This document shows positions 12,060 through 23,167 of a DNA stretch of 64,000 nt, piece after piece. How positions within the stretch are numbered: the stretch's first letter is position 1; each line of letters begins with the position of its first letter. Both the position numbers and the translations under genes were made by a program. This DNA comes from Bryoerythrophyllum caledonicum. Lineage: Eukaryota; Streptophyta; Bryopsida; Pottiales; Pottiaceae. Location: assembly GCA_963971425.1 (NCBI GenBank), contig OZ020517.1:12712501-12776500 (forward strand). Direction: 5' to 3'. The notes under the pieces were generated by a model. It made no database searches. It had not been told where the DNA came from and saw only the letters and a list, made by a program, of their open reading frames with translations.

Positions 12060-13000
12060 ATAATATGTGTATCAGGAAATGGTCCTATAAATGGTGTGGG
12101 GTTTGCGTACCAATTTATGTCTGGGGCTATTATGAAGGTTATATTATTTGGGTGTTGTTGTTCAGCTAATCGGGCCTAGTGTATGGCTTGTTTGATATCT
12201 GTGTTTGTGTGTGGATGTGCAAGTCCTATACCCTGCCATTTGGAGTCAAAGGCTTTTCTGAGTGAGCCAAAAAATTTGTCTCTTTCAAAACGTGAGAAAA
12301 ATTTATGTAGTGTTGTGGGACATGTGAGTGGTGATGAAAAATAGGAGTGAGTTCTGTCAAATAAAGATGTGAGGGAGTGAAGGATATCGGTTGGTAGAGT
12401 GTATTGTACCAATTTAATGGGAGATTTAGTGGAGATTTGGGATTTATACCGTTGGTATAACCATATTATTTCGGTTTCAAACGATTGGATACGTGGAGTG
12501 ATATTAGGAACATTTTGGTTGGATAGGTGATATTATTTCCATAACCATTCTAATCTTGTAGTGCTAATAGTGGTGAGGTGGTGTCCATTATGTTTATATA
12601 GGTGGGCTTTGTCATTTTGGATTATTATGGTAGGTGTGGGAATATCGATGTCAGAATCAGGGTTACATTCTGTGGTAGAAATTGAGAGGAGTGAAATGCT
12701 CGTAGGTGGGTGGACATAACGGGTATTAGTAGTTTAGATTTGAGGGTGGTGGGCCGCTACTATATTGGCATAATGGTTGAATTGTTTTTGTTGAAAATAG
12801 TTAATAAGGAGGGAGATGTTGTGGTTGGGAATGGTAGTGTTATTCCATGGGAAAAGTTAACGTTGTGGTTGCCATTTCATATAGTGTGTGTCATGTATTA
12901 TCGATTGACGTAGAAAGACTGTGTCATTTTTTATGATAATATTTGTGTCGGTATAGTTCTGGGTGCGATGGTTTACAATATTATCAATGGGATAGATTGT
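12060..13000 (-). pseudogene. Unrecognised segment between endonuclease and RNase H
   Basis: About 300 codons can be read in one frame with four or five stops. The best pieces read LYKHNGHHLTTIS...RLEWLW, then IQSFETEIIWLYQRYK, then KWQGIGLAHPHTNTDIKQAI followed by NNITFIIAPDINWYANPTPF. It carries no reverse transcriptase motif. The same segment can be aligned by eye with the degraded copy at 20.9-21.4 kb, so it is a real part of the family and not a chance insertion. I do not know its function. Confidence 0.5.
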
Positions 13001-13029
13001 GGGCTTTTTGAGTATGTGGGAAGGAGGAC

Positions 13030-13360
13030 AAATTTATCCAATTCACTTACATTTACCACCAAACACACTAATATCTAGAGTACCCCCTCCGATAAAACCA
13101 AAAACCAAAAGAATTCTTAATCGTATCCCTCCACATAACATTTCACTATTAAGAACTCAATTCATGGAAGCAAATTCACATACCATAGATAATATAATTA
13201 ATACCCTAAATACCAACCCTCACCTAACACAGACACAATGGCACACAACCTGTCTAACCTTTGATACACTTATCTCTAACCTAACCAATACCATTGAAAA
13301 AACATGCTCTGAAATCCCTCTCCAACAACTCAGCATACGCACTACTCAACAAGGAGGAAT
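13030..13360 (+). pseudogene. Inverted block inside the non-LTR element
   Basis: In this 330-bp block the coding strand flips. The plus strand becomes A/C-rich and reads an open frame (NTLISRVPPPIKPKTKRILN ... NLTNTIEKTCSEIPLQ) of the same composition as the minus-strand frames on both sides. It resembles the linker expected after a LINE endonuclease domain. The minus-strand endonuclease frame breaks at 13360, right at the block edge. It is best explained as an internal inversion. Confidence 0.65.
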
Positions 13361-13930
13361 AATTTTTGTATATATATGGTTGATTTTGTTGCAGATAGTT
13401 TCGTTTCTTGAATATTTATGACGGAAGGAATGTCTGTAGTATTGTGAAGCATGTTGTGAATGTTAGAAAGTGAGGTTTGGAGGTGGGAGGTGTTCCAGGT
13501 GATAATATGGGTTTGTGGACTGTCAGTGAGTATGGATTGTGAGGGTGGTGCGATGAGAGAAGGGAGAGGAAGGGGTTGTGAGTATTCGGGTATAGGTTGG
13601 AAAATGCGATACGTTTCATTCAATAATTGTTTGGGTAGATAAGGGAATTTAGTCTTAAGATTTTTGAGTGTGGGGGTTGGTATTTCAATACATAAGTGGT
13701 AGAGATCTTTATGGATTGAGGTTTGGTTTGTAAGAATGTGGTTGAAGTTATTTTGGAAGTTTCTATATGGTTGTGGTGTGTTGATATGTCGTTCGGGTTT
13801 ATTTGTGAGGGAAGTTAATTTTTGTAGAAGTATTTGAGTCCATTGTACTGTTGGTGTTAGATTATCTGGATTAGAAGGATGTGATTGCAGGTTATTATTG
13901 AGGGATGAATAGTAATAATTATAGTGTATA
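13360..13930 (-). pseudogene. Start of an AP-type endonuclease domain of the non-LTR element
   Basis: One frame stays open for about 190 codons. Near its end it reads THIITWNTSHLQ and VINIQETKLS, the N-strand and the catalytic-Glu strand (QETK) of the exonuclease-endonuclease-phosphatase fold used by LINEs to nick their target. The rest of the endonuclease is missing because the frame stops at the inverted block. Upstream residues are rich in Asn, Thr and Pro. Confidence 0.65.
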
Positions 13931-14096
13931 AAATATAAGAAGCTACGTAATCATTTAAATTATTTATATATTGATATAAATATGGAAATTGACCAATCTG
14001 TTCTATATGCTGATTATGGTTTGGATTAAGGAAAGAAACAAATGATTGAGCTAAATGTTGATATTCATAGTGTAATTTAATTGTACTGGGAATAAA

Positions 14097-14546
14097 TTAT
14101 ATTTTTGCACGTCTTCGATGTGATGATGGGTGGATTTTGATGAGGTTAGGCATTGGTCCAAGGTGATGTTCAATATCTCCACAGCAGTGAAGGAGGTATG
14201 ATGCGTCAAATATGTAAGGAGATATTGTTGTACTAGGTGTAATGGGTTTGTTAGTGGAAGTGTAAGCATTGTTGTTGGTATCTTTATTATTATTGTTGTT
14301 GTGTGGTGTGTATTTTGATGTGTTATTCAATTTGTGTTGGATACTTACTTTGAGGTTGGTTCTAAAGGTAACATAAAGATATACTTCGGATTGTTGATTT
14401 TTGATAGAAAGTAAGAGCTTTTTGTTTTGGTGGTTTGATTGGATGTATAAATATATGAACATTGTTCGGGGGTCAGGGGGGGTTCGGCTGATGAGGGGTA
14501 GGTATCTAATGTGTTTGTCCTCGCACCAGTCTAGCCCCTTGGCCAC
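14097..14546 (-). pseudogene. Leader of the second ORF, with degenerate 2A-like motif
   Basis: The 149-codon frame holds a low-complexity Asn/Thr stretch followed by LLHCCGDIEHHLGPMPN. Many non-LTR elements carry a ribosome-skipping 2A sequence of the form GD(I/V)ExNPGP in this position, just before the endonuclease. Here NP is replaced by HL, so skipping is probably lost. The position and the GDIE core make homology likely. Confidence 0.5.
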
Positions 14547-14709
14547 ATGTTGCCCTTCATGTCATGTTGGGGTCGCATCTCTCAGGTCATCTTTTTCGGT
14601 ATTGTAGTAATATTTGATTGATTTTGGAATTTTATATATGGCGTTTTGAATATTTTATTACAAGTAATAAAATATAATACATAATATACCACCGCGATGG
14701 GGGAACAAA

Positions 14710-16245
14710 CTAGTTTGTCATATCCATTTGTTTTTCCATGATGGACAAACTTCTACGAGATGTCTCTACTTCTCTAGATGCCTCAACCTCCCGTTCGAAT
14801 GCCTCCGCTTCATGAGCTTCGATGGTTTGGATGATAGCCATTCGAAGTGTGCTCATCTCACCTCGAAGTGTTTGTGCTAATAGTGTTTGGACGGTATTTG
14901 CAGAGTGGCGGGCTTCCGCCACAATGTCTTGTTTCATTGTGGCCATCTCCCGTCAAACTTCGATAACGGTGTGATCGGCGCCGCGCTTTACTTCGCTCTG
15001 AACCATCTGTTGTAGCTCATCTTTTGAGAAATCCACTTTTGGAAGCATTTTCCAATGCAATCACCGCGTTAGCTACTACAAAGTTTACATCGGTGAAATC
15101 CCATTTGGTGACGAGTTCGGTGGATAGTGCACTTATACCATTCAGACTTTTTGGGTGGGGAATAAATTCAACATATTTTCCCAAAATCTTGCCGTTCGTG
15201 TTAACATGTTTTTTGTAAACCGTGGGGTTGAGATAATGGATGTTGCAAATGCCCACGTGTATCCCATCCTCCATTTTGAAAAAGACATCCTTTACGTTCT
15301 CTTTACCAATGTATGCCTCAAGACTCTTTTCTGATTCATCAACACTCTTAATTTTGTTAAGATTTTTTGCAATTAGAAGTAGTGTGTTCTTTTTAGCCTT
15401 GTCTTCGTCACTCATTTTCCCCTTATTTGCAAAGTACGGTGTGAATATCTCATGGTTAAGAGCCATCTTATGGTCTTTGAGTTTTTGAGCTTGTTCGGGT
15501 GATGGAGTTTTGACCCATGCAAACTCTAAGCCAACTCTTTTTTGAACATTAATGACCTCATAGTCAAAACCCCTCGCAAAACTTTCTTTGACAATTTCTT
15601 CATGGATTTTATACCATTGTTGTTTGACAAGGTTAGATCCAAATATTTTGACTGACAGAAGGTTTGCGAGTGCTAAAGAGTCATAATTTTTACAAACCTT
15701 TCCTCGGTTTGGAATTCCTTCTCCAAGAATTAAAATAAATGGCCTAGTGCCACGAAGAAGACCGACGCCATCAATTTCACGGTGTTTTAGATGAATTTGA
15801 ATTGTACCACTCCAGCGGTTGATTTTGTGATAACACATGATGGCTAAGGGTTCTCCCAAGATTTCTCCAAGCTCAATTCCCATTTCATTTAATTGTTCCT
15901 TCACCATCTCTTGAACAACATCTTTCGTCCATACTTCAAAATCTTCGAGTTGAAAGAAGATTGCGATATGATAGTCAAGGCCAAATCCATTTTGATAACT
16001 TCACTTGGAAGTTGAGTTAGATTGAAATGACGACCTTCTTTTCCATCTATCTTCTTAGAGGGCCACTCCTCTTGCGAGACAGACGGAAAAGAGGGGAGAG
16101 CTTCTACTCTCTCCTTCGCCTCTTTCTCGTTCAAGCCCATCCTCATAAGTTTGTTCATGGTGTGAGTTCGTTCTTTTGGACTATTTTCTTTCATAGCTAT
16201 GGTGTTTAGTGTGTTAAACCCCAACCAGTAGAGAGGTCGGTGCAA
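14710..16245 (-). pseudogene. ORF1-like protein of a non-LTR element, frameshifted
   Basis: Three overlapping frames join into one protein. The N-terminal part (16245-15901) is charged. It shifts frame near 15960 into a 296-codon frame (15907-15017) with two RRM-like, nucleic-acid-binding looking segments: one around SGTIQIHLKHREIDGVGLL and GTRPFILILGEG, the other around GIHVGICNIHYLNPTVYKKH and KYVEFIPHPKSLNG. A last shift leads to a coiled-coil tail rich in Glu and Arg (14946-14710). This fits ORF1 RNA-binding proteins of plant LINEs. It is on the same strand and just upstream of the endonuclease/RNase H element, so both may be one ~6-kb retrotransposon. At least two frameshifts make it non-functional. 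Confidence 0.55.
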
Positions 16246-19200
16246 GCTAGTTGCCGACCTTCTTTTGGCTCGGGGAAGATGTTACATCCACGTTCGACCT
16301 CTTTTATATGGATAAGGTATCACAGACACTATCTTCTACTACTTCCATTAATTCTACTATCCTACAGGTTAAGGCAACATGATTATGAAACATTCTGCAA
16401 CAAACAATAAAAATAACACCATACACTCTTGTGGGAGATGCCATAACAATGGTCACCTCTGGAGGATAAATTTATTGGCATTATTAATAAGTTGAAGAAG
16501 TGCGCACTTGGATTTCCAAAATAAATCCAGTGGCTACAAAATTTGAAAAAACAACAAAGGAGAGTTTTGGTATAGAGGTTACCTGGAATAGAAGTTGAGG
16601 TGAACCGCTGAAGGCGAGGATGACGCCGAGCTTTGGAAACTGTGCGAATGGCTTTGACTCGTGTACTGCAAACTTTCTTGCGAACTGTAGTGATCGCTTC
16701 GGATATTGTTTCTGTCAGCACTTCTCTGGTAGGACGGTCGTGGGTAGATGTCTTGCAAGCACGGTCACAGAGGCGCCTGGTGTCGGGGGTTGTGGTATTT
16801 CGGCGCCTGGTGTCGAGGTCAAGGTTTCGGAGGCGTATGAAGTCGAGGTTTGTGGACTCAGGTCGTGGCGAGTTGTGTGCCCTTGCGTCGCGGCTGCCTC
16901 TTCGACTCGCCTCCCGCCGCTTGTTGTGTACCCTGATTGCACACTGTTGATGGCTTGTGCGGCTCTCGGTCCAAGCGTCGCTTCGTCGCCTTCTGCCTAT
17001 CTTGTGTTGTGTTCTCAACAGACGTCTTCTACGTTGGCAAACTCCTGTGCAGCTCTCGACTTTGCTCGGCGTACACCTTGCGTTCGTCGTAGGACTCCCA
17101 CACTGTCGGGCTCCGGTTCGGCTCCCAAGGTTGTATTGATCACGCCGCGCACTTGTCACACGTTGCGATCTCTGGTAGTCGCCTTCTCAACTCACTATAC
17201 TGTCGTCGGAGTACTGGTTGCTATTTTTTTCTCTCTGCCTCGTCTTCGTATGTCTCTCAGGCTTACAGGTTTCTATTTTACACACACTACTGCTCGTGTA
17301 TGGATCTGGAGTGAGGGTACTAACGGGGCGACTTCGATGCTTCGTGTGATAGGATCTATGCTGGAGGTTGTGGCTATGGCAGAGACGCAGATCGGAGCTA
17401 TGGGGGGCTACAACAGAGAGTGCGCAAAAAAAAAAAGGTAAGTAGGATTTCTAACTGAAACTGATCGAAGGTTTTATAGAGGATTGTCCCGGTTAGGGTA
17501 TCTAGAAATGAACGGTCACGTTGAGGTAAACGCCATGGTTGTGGAGGCAAGAAGACAGGCCGAAGATGCCATGGCGCTGATTCGCTCTACTTGGTGGCAT
17601 TCAACATTTGGATCTTATAGCGCCTCTTGATGTTGTTTGTGTGGTGTCCATTGGTGCAAAGACCTTTGATCTTATCTGCGGTGTAGGCAATCTGCCTCTT
17701 CAGAGGATATCTGTCACTGTTGATCAACTTGGCAGGCTGGCTTTTCGATAGAAGCAGCGGACGCTTGCTGGAAGCAAGGTGGAACGCGGTTGGTGTTTTT
17801 TTCCTCCATTGGTTGGTGTGGGCGGCGTAGTGGCAGAGCATTCTGTTTTGGGGTACACATCTCTTGCACCAGGCTGTTGTCTTTTGTTTGAAGTGCATCT
17901 TGGAATAATGGCATGGTATCGGTAAGAAATAGATAGGTATGTGATAGGATAATACCTGATTTGGAGATTCTGCAATGTCGTGCAAAGGTTTGTTGTCGTG
18001 GGTGGATAGCCAGTTGTGGCGGAGTAGAAAGCCTGATTTTTGGACAATTTTGGACTGTTTGTTGTCATTGTTAGGTGTGGTGAGGACTTCGCGCGTTTGC
18101 TGTCTGAAAACATAGGTTAATAGTAAAGAAGTTGTAGATGGTAAGAAATAGGTTAGACGACTTATCTGAATTTGGACTTGTCTGTAGCAACAACGTCGTT
18201 GCCGCGAATTATGAGCGATATGAGCGTTGCGGACTGGGCTGCCAGTGTGAAGGCTGCGGGCATCGCGGACTCGACTGCTTGCTTGAGCACGTCTCCAGCG
18301 GGCTGTTATGGGGCAGACGTCCTTCCGCAAATTCCGGCGTCTGTGTTCTGCTCGAACGCGGCTGTCTACGGTGGGGCTTGTGCTTGTTACAGCTGAATTT
18401 GAGTGTGCCTGAGGCACAAGACATTTGAATGTCGAGCATGCCCATGGTATGTGATGCATGGTCAAGCCAGTCAACTGACTCACACTGCGGCACACATGTT
18501 TGGTAACGTCTTTTTTCAAGTACATCCTCCGTCTGCAATCCAAGTTGCAAGAAGTTGTTGTGGCTTCACTGTCGTTCCATTTGTTACAGTTATCGCTGTT
18601 GCGTATGCCGGTCAACTTTTGGAGCCGTTCAACACAGGAGCCAGTGTACTCGGAGCTAGAAGCTCTGTCTTGTGAGACAGGCTAGCTGTAGAGCTGCATG
18701 GTGTCGAGTTGGCACAAGGAGCTGGTCAAGGGTTGGGCAGCTGAAGAAGATCTACAATGTTCGTTGTCGTTGTCTCTTAGCCGTCGGGATTGTGTCGTGC
18801 GAAGAAGGCGGTGAGGTCGGTGACGCTTGTAGTGTCGTGGAAGAACGGCTCCTAGCGGTGTTGCAGTCGTTGCTGCAATTGATTCGTGATACTGGGCCTT
18901 CAGTATAGTACACCTTGGCACATTTGGCACAGCATGTTGGTGTTGACAAACCAGCTTGATCATGAATGCAACTGGAGCTACAGTAGTCCTGTAGAAGCAT
19001 AGACGGTAATCCAACAAAGAAGCCCACGGCTGTAGGTAGATTGTTAGTACTCTATGTTTGTGTAGATCATAGTGTCGCATGTGTATGTTAGTGTTGTGTG
19101 TGGGCTAGGTGGCCACTAGTGTGTGTGAAGCTATTAGAAGCGGATTTAAATAACAATTTTTGAGATGTGAGTATGATGTGTGGGTGTATCATGGACAATT

Positions 19201-19904
19201 GGTGGTGTTTCATCTGTATCTAGAGTGTGTCTGGATAGGAGTAGGGGGTATCAAGAGGGGTGTTGCATACTACCTTGATAGATCTATTGAAACTTTTTCT
19301 TGCAAAGAAGGTTTCATTTCTAGTCACCAACACTTAGGGTCCCACGCTCAGACGCCCTTGACTAGATTACGAAACCAAATGACAAGTGTATGTTTCAATA
19401 TATCTATTGCTCTCAAGGAAGCCCAATATGCCCAACACATAGCACGCATCATCCTCTACTACAGACGCAAGATACAACTATAAGTGAGAGCTTTAGCTGC
19501 GCCCAGCCACAGCTGCTCTTACGGTTCCATTCTACGACTAACTCCCCAGCATCCTAACCACAATTGTCGGAGCTCAAACACCTCTCATCACCAACTCCGA
19601 AATAAGTTGCATTGAATATTACATAGGCATGTACACATGTATAGAAATGTACAAGAAATTGAAAAGTAGATGATATGTTGCAATATTTAATCAACAACTA
19701 TAGAGAAGTTTTCAGTAATGTATAATCTACTTCTTTGAACTTCAATAATATGTCTAGTAGCCTCTAGGAGCCAATACAACAACAATTCTTTGTGGCATGA
19801 TCTTATATAGTGTCATGCAATCCTTCTCATTGAAACTAGAAGAAACAAAACAAAATCAAACCAAAAACAATTCAATTTTTATTTTTTTTATTAATCAAGT
19901 TTTC
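16246..19904. other. GC-rich region without an assignable gene
   Basis: 16600-17420 and 18140-19050 are clearly richer in GC than their surroundings and have ORFs open in several frames on both strands (up to 342 codons), mostly Arg/Ser/Thr/His-rich. There are plausible minus-strand splice signals, for example a donor CCAG|GTAACC at 16580 and an acceptor ending CTGTTGTAG near 17412, but no chain of exons gives a recognisable protein. It may be a rapidly evolving or dead gene, or a retroelement gag remnant. I claim no product. Confidence 0.4.
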
Positions 19905-21785
19905 AAAGGAGGCCGACATGAATAGAGTGTATATTTGTTCCACCACTAAGTCTATGACATAGGTTAGTAGTATGGAACTACTTCTGCCTCTCGAAGACAG
20001 ATACTAGAAACATATCATTTGTTGTAAGAAATGGAAAAAGTAGCTAGTGGCAAGTAAAATGAGATTAGGCAGCTTCCACATAGGGTACTTGGCCTAAAGT
20101 TGGTGTTGATTATGAAATATCTTGTAACTCTAGTATGGGTTGGTCGTTTTTGAAGTTTTCTTTTATGTAGAAGTATGGACATAGCATGATGGATTGCTAA
20201 GCCTTTGGGCTTTGTTTCCAATTACTTGTTAATTTATCCCAAATCGAGTCTTTCCAACGTGTTGAATTGCTGGTGTTGATGTTTTTAAACGTGTTTGCTA
20301 TTGACTCAATGGGGATTATAAATGTTTTTATGAGAATTCTCATTGATGGAATACAAATAGTAGTTTGAGCATCAGCTATAATGACAATATGGAAATCAAC
20401 CTTTCATCTTAGTGTTGTAATGTCCTTAATAAGTGGTTGATATTTATTTAATTGTTTTCAATGTTTTTATTGCATATCTATTTATCAATGTTAGGAAAGT
20501 TTTCTGTAAGTATTTCTAGATTATTTTCAAGGTCATGTTCTTTTAGATATTTATCCAAAAATCTAATGGGGCTTTATCTTGGGGATATTTGTATATGATA
20601 GTTGAATCCATTTTTTGTTGCAATTTACATTGGATTTGTATAGGTGTACTTGTTCTATATTGAAATTTTTGCTATGAGTGCAAGTTGGGCAAGTTATTAT
20701 AAGGTGCCAATAACTTGATTTTGATGATGTAAATGTAGTATTTGTAGGGCGGATGTTTCAAGTCTAGGTTTCTTTGTCTGAGTGGTATAGTGGGTTCTTT
20801 ATATGGTACCAAATCCACCTCAAATAAGACTATAATAGAATATAGGAATGAGCATGAATGTTGGTTAAAATTTTGTTGTTAATAAGTGTCTAACATGAGT
20901 GGAAGTAGAGTTTGGAGCATTTTTGGCAACAAGTCTTGTCCAATGTATTACTTGTTGTGTTTCATCTTCATTGTAGGGGTGTGCAATATCATTTTCTTTT
21001 CATTTGTAGTCAAACGCTATTTCTTGTGAGCAAAATGTTTTGTCACATACAAATGTAGGATAGGACTTTAGTAATTTGGTGGAACATGTGACGGGAGATG
21101 AGTAGTATGATTGTTGGATGTTTAAAAATGTCATTAGAGAGTCTACTACAGGTGTAGATAAGCTTGTAACAAATAAATTTAAGAGGTTTTTTTTTAAGCA
21201 TTATTTTTATCTTTGATTTAGCGATACTATTTCAGTTTCAAATGGTTGAGTTGTTGCTTCAATGTTTATGGGGGATTTTAATATCAAATGATGGTTCCAT
21301 AATCATTGAAGTCTAGTAACCAAAATGGTGATTAGGTGTTGTTTGTTCTCTTCATATAGATATGCATTATCTTGTGGTATTTTGTTTGAATTTCTTTGTG
21401 TAAGAATGTCGTTTTCTAAGGAGGTTACATTTGGTTGTGTAAATGTTAGGGAAGGAGGTAATTAGAGAAGGTTTAGAAATCTTGAGTCTCTAATTTGTTC
21501 TTTGAGGTGGTACGTTTATATGATTTTTGAATGGAGTTTTTAATAATATTTTTACATGATTATATACTAAGGTTGGATGTAGAATAAAAATAAAAATAAA
21601 AATTCCATGAAACTACTATCATGCCACATCTTTGCAAAGTATTAGGAATTCTTTAATCAAAATTGACATATGAAGAAAAAAAAACTCTAGTCTATTCCAA
21701 AGAGGGCATACGTGAATAAAATGTGTGTTCGTTCCACCACTAAACCTATTCCCACCAAACATAGGTTAGTAGTATGGAACTACTT
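19905..21785. repeat. Direct repeats of ~85 bp around a LINE fragment
   Basis: 19905-19985 and 21697-21785 share most of their sequence, including GTTCCACCACTAA and ATAGGTTAGTAGTATGGAAC, in the same orientation. Between them lies a degraded minus-strand piece of the non-LTR family (about 20020-21560). The arrangement could be an insertion with its duplicated target, short LTR-like ends, or one half of a larger duplication. Confidence 0.6.
20020..21560 (-). mobile_element. Second, shorter copy of the non-LTR family
   Basis: By eye it follows the element at 10.2-12.7 kb in the same order and orientation. 20180 corresponds to 10315 (GACATAGCATG), 20480 to 11090, 20980 to 12210, 21240 to 12470 and 21320 to 12560. 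The RNase H domain is deleted (a jump near 20690) and no long frame remains. Confidence 0.65.
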
Positions 21786-21837
21786 AATAAATTGATATCA
21801 TATGAACCTATACAAAACTACAAAATTCCCCTGCAAA

Positions 21838-22000
21838 TTATTCAATGCGGTAATATTTCACCCAAAACATCATCTTTGTAGGATGTAACTTTGCTTTTGA
21901 ATAAAATATTTAGTTGCAAATTTAGGAAGTATTCATGAACAACTAAGTACTAAATGTTGAGGTTGACAAGAATGCCCAAATCAACATAGCCATTGATTAC
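21838..22000. repeat. Dispersed repeat, partner at 52446-52605
   Basis: Both places share TATTCAATGC(A/G)GTAATATTTCA, an ACATCATCTTTGT(A/C)GGATGTAAC stretch and a TTTAGTTGCA(A/T)ATTTAGGA stretch in the same orientation, at roughly 80-85% identity judged by eye. The family is unknown and non-coding. Confidence 0.7.
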
Positions 22001-22671
22001 TTTAAATACTTATTATTAACTCTATATATCCGGGGTGGTATATTTCATAGTGTCATCAAAATACTTAAATATTTGTCCAAACAATTTCATTTGGGTATCA
22101 CCTAATTCAAATCTAATGAAATGACTATCCAAAAATTAATAAAAGGGCGCATTTAAAGGACTCCTCCAAAAGACACATTTGATTTATAAGAAGGCACAAT
22201 GTTCAAAAGACAAAGTGATTCCTAACAAAAGGTTTTGTTCTAAAGGATGTCACCTTCGAACAATGAGATAAAAGCTCTCCGGCACGGAACCGGCGGATGT
22301 TTTGGATAGACACATGACAAATTGTTTTCTATTGTATATAGAGATGTCTAGAATATCGGCCAGTGCAGATTTCATTTAACAATTCTGGTATAGATGAAAA
22401 TTTGTAGGATGAAATTTGTCTCAAATCCTAAGAACATTTCGGGACATGGACCAGCACGAGTGCCGACGGTTCGCAAGGCGGGTGGCGGCGAAAATGCGCA
22501 AAGTTGTGAAGAATCTATCGGGATGTAGACATTAGATGGAAACGGGATGTAGACATTAGATGGAAACGAAATGTAAAGAATCAGGGTTAGACGAGCATCT
22601 ATAAGGAGTGGACCCTATGCATTGGGGAAGACGGGGATTGATCAAGGCGTGCACCTTGAATCCCAAGAGGA
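22001..22671. other. Unassigned, with one short tandem duplication
   Basis: There is nothing gene-like here. A 24-bp unit starting GGGATGTAGACATTAG is present twice in a row near 22518-22566. Confidence 0.5.
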
Positions 22672-22845
22672 CACTACAAGAAAACAAGGTGTTTAGCAAC
22701 GTTTTGAAAAAAATTGAAGCAATGCCAAGGGACTTGCTTTGTACACAAAACCACGCTACAGCTGTTGCTTCTTTTAAAAAGCAAGCCCCTAGGCGTTGCT
22801 TAAATTTTTTCGAAACGTTGCAAAACACCATGTTTTCTTGTAGTG
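22672..22845. mobile_element. CACTA-type MITE, 174 bp
   Basis: It starts CACTACAAGAAAACA and ends in the reverse complement TGTTTTCTTGTAGTG. A 3-bp target duplication GGA flanks it (22669-22671 and 22846-22848), as expected for the CACTA (En/Spm) superfamily. The arms stay largely self-complementary inward (GGTGTTTAGCAACGTTTTG against CGAAACGTTGCAAAACACC). The ORFs that cross it are by-products of the repeat. Confidence 0.9.
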
Positions 22846-23020
22846 GGAGCAAGAAGAGGAGGACTATCAGCGGACAGAACACCAGAGATCTCCGCTCAAG
22901 AGACACGTGTGCGGTGAAGAAGAAGACGCTGCGGCGAAGGTGCGAACGTCTTTTGTTAGGAATCTAGAAGGCGGTGCAATGAGCTTAAGGTTTTGGTGCC
23001 GGTGTGTTGAAGCTCACAAC

Positions 23021-23167
23021 CACTACAAGAAAACATGGTGTTTAGCCTAAGGCCATGCTTTGTACATAAAACCACGCTACAACTGTTGCTTCTTTTAAAA
23101 AGCAAGCCCCTAGGCGTTGCTTAGGAATTTTTCAAAACGTTACTAAACACCCTATTTTCTTGTAGTG
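23021..23167. mobile_element. Second CACTA-type MITE, 147 bp
   Basis: It has the same CACTACAAGAAAACA / TTTTCTTGTAGTG ends and the same internal stretch (CTTCTTTTAAAAAGCAAGCC) as the element at 22672, with an internal deletion near 23046. The flanking triplets are AAC and AAG, so the target duplication is imperfect or decayed. The two copies lie 175 bp apart in the same orientation. Confidence 0.85.

Larger units (their letters stand above)
10200..14560 (-). mobile_element. Decayed non-LTR retrotransposon with RNase H, rearranged inside
   Basis: Reading on the minus strand I see, in order, a degenerate 2A-like motif (about 14195-14138), a long frame that ends in the start of an endonuclease domain (13930-13360), an inverted block (about 13030-13360), a ~300-residue segment of unknown type (13000-12060), an RNase H domain (11750-10990) and a 3' tail. 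The plus strand is G/T-rich through most of it, which reflects a C/A-rich coding strand. I find no reverse transcriptase motif such as YxDD, so the catalytic core is missing from this copy. Several in-frame stops and frameshifts make it dead. Related 3' pieces lie at about 20020-21560 and 33960-34500, so this is a family. Confidence 0.75.

Noticed and set aside
16383..17441. Overlapping ORFs of 258 and 273 codons on opposite strands
   Set aside because: Both are open because stop codons are rare in this GC-rich patch. Neither has a recognisable motif.
17587..18615. 342-codon ORF on the minus strand
   Set aside because: Composition is irregular (Arg/His/Thr-rich), other frames are open too, and no domain or homologue pattern is visible. 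The length comes from local GC content.
22556..22967. ORFs of 116 and 119 aa
   Set aside because: They run through a CACTA MITE whose inverted ends explain the similar protein strings on both strands.
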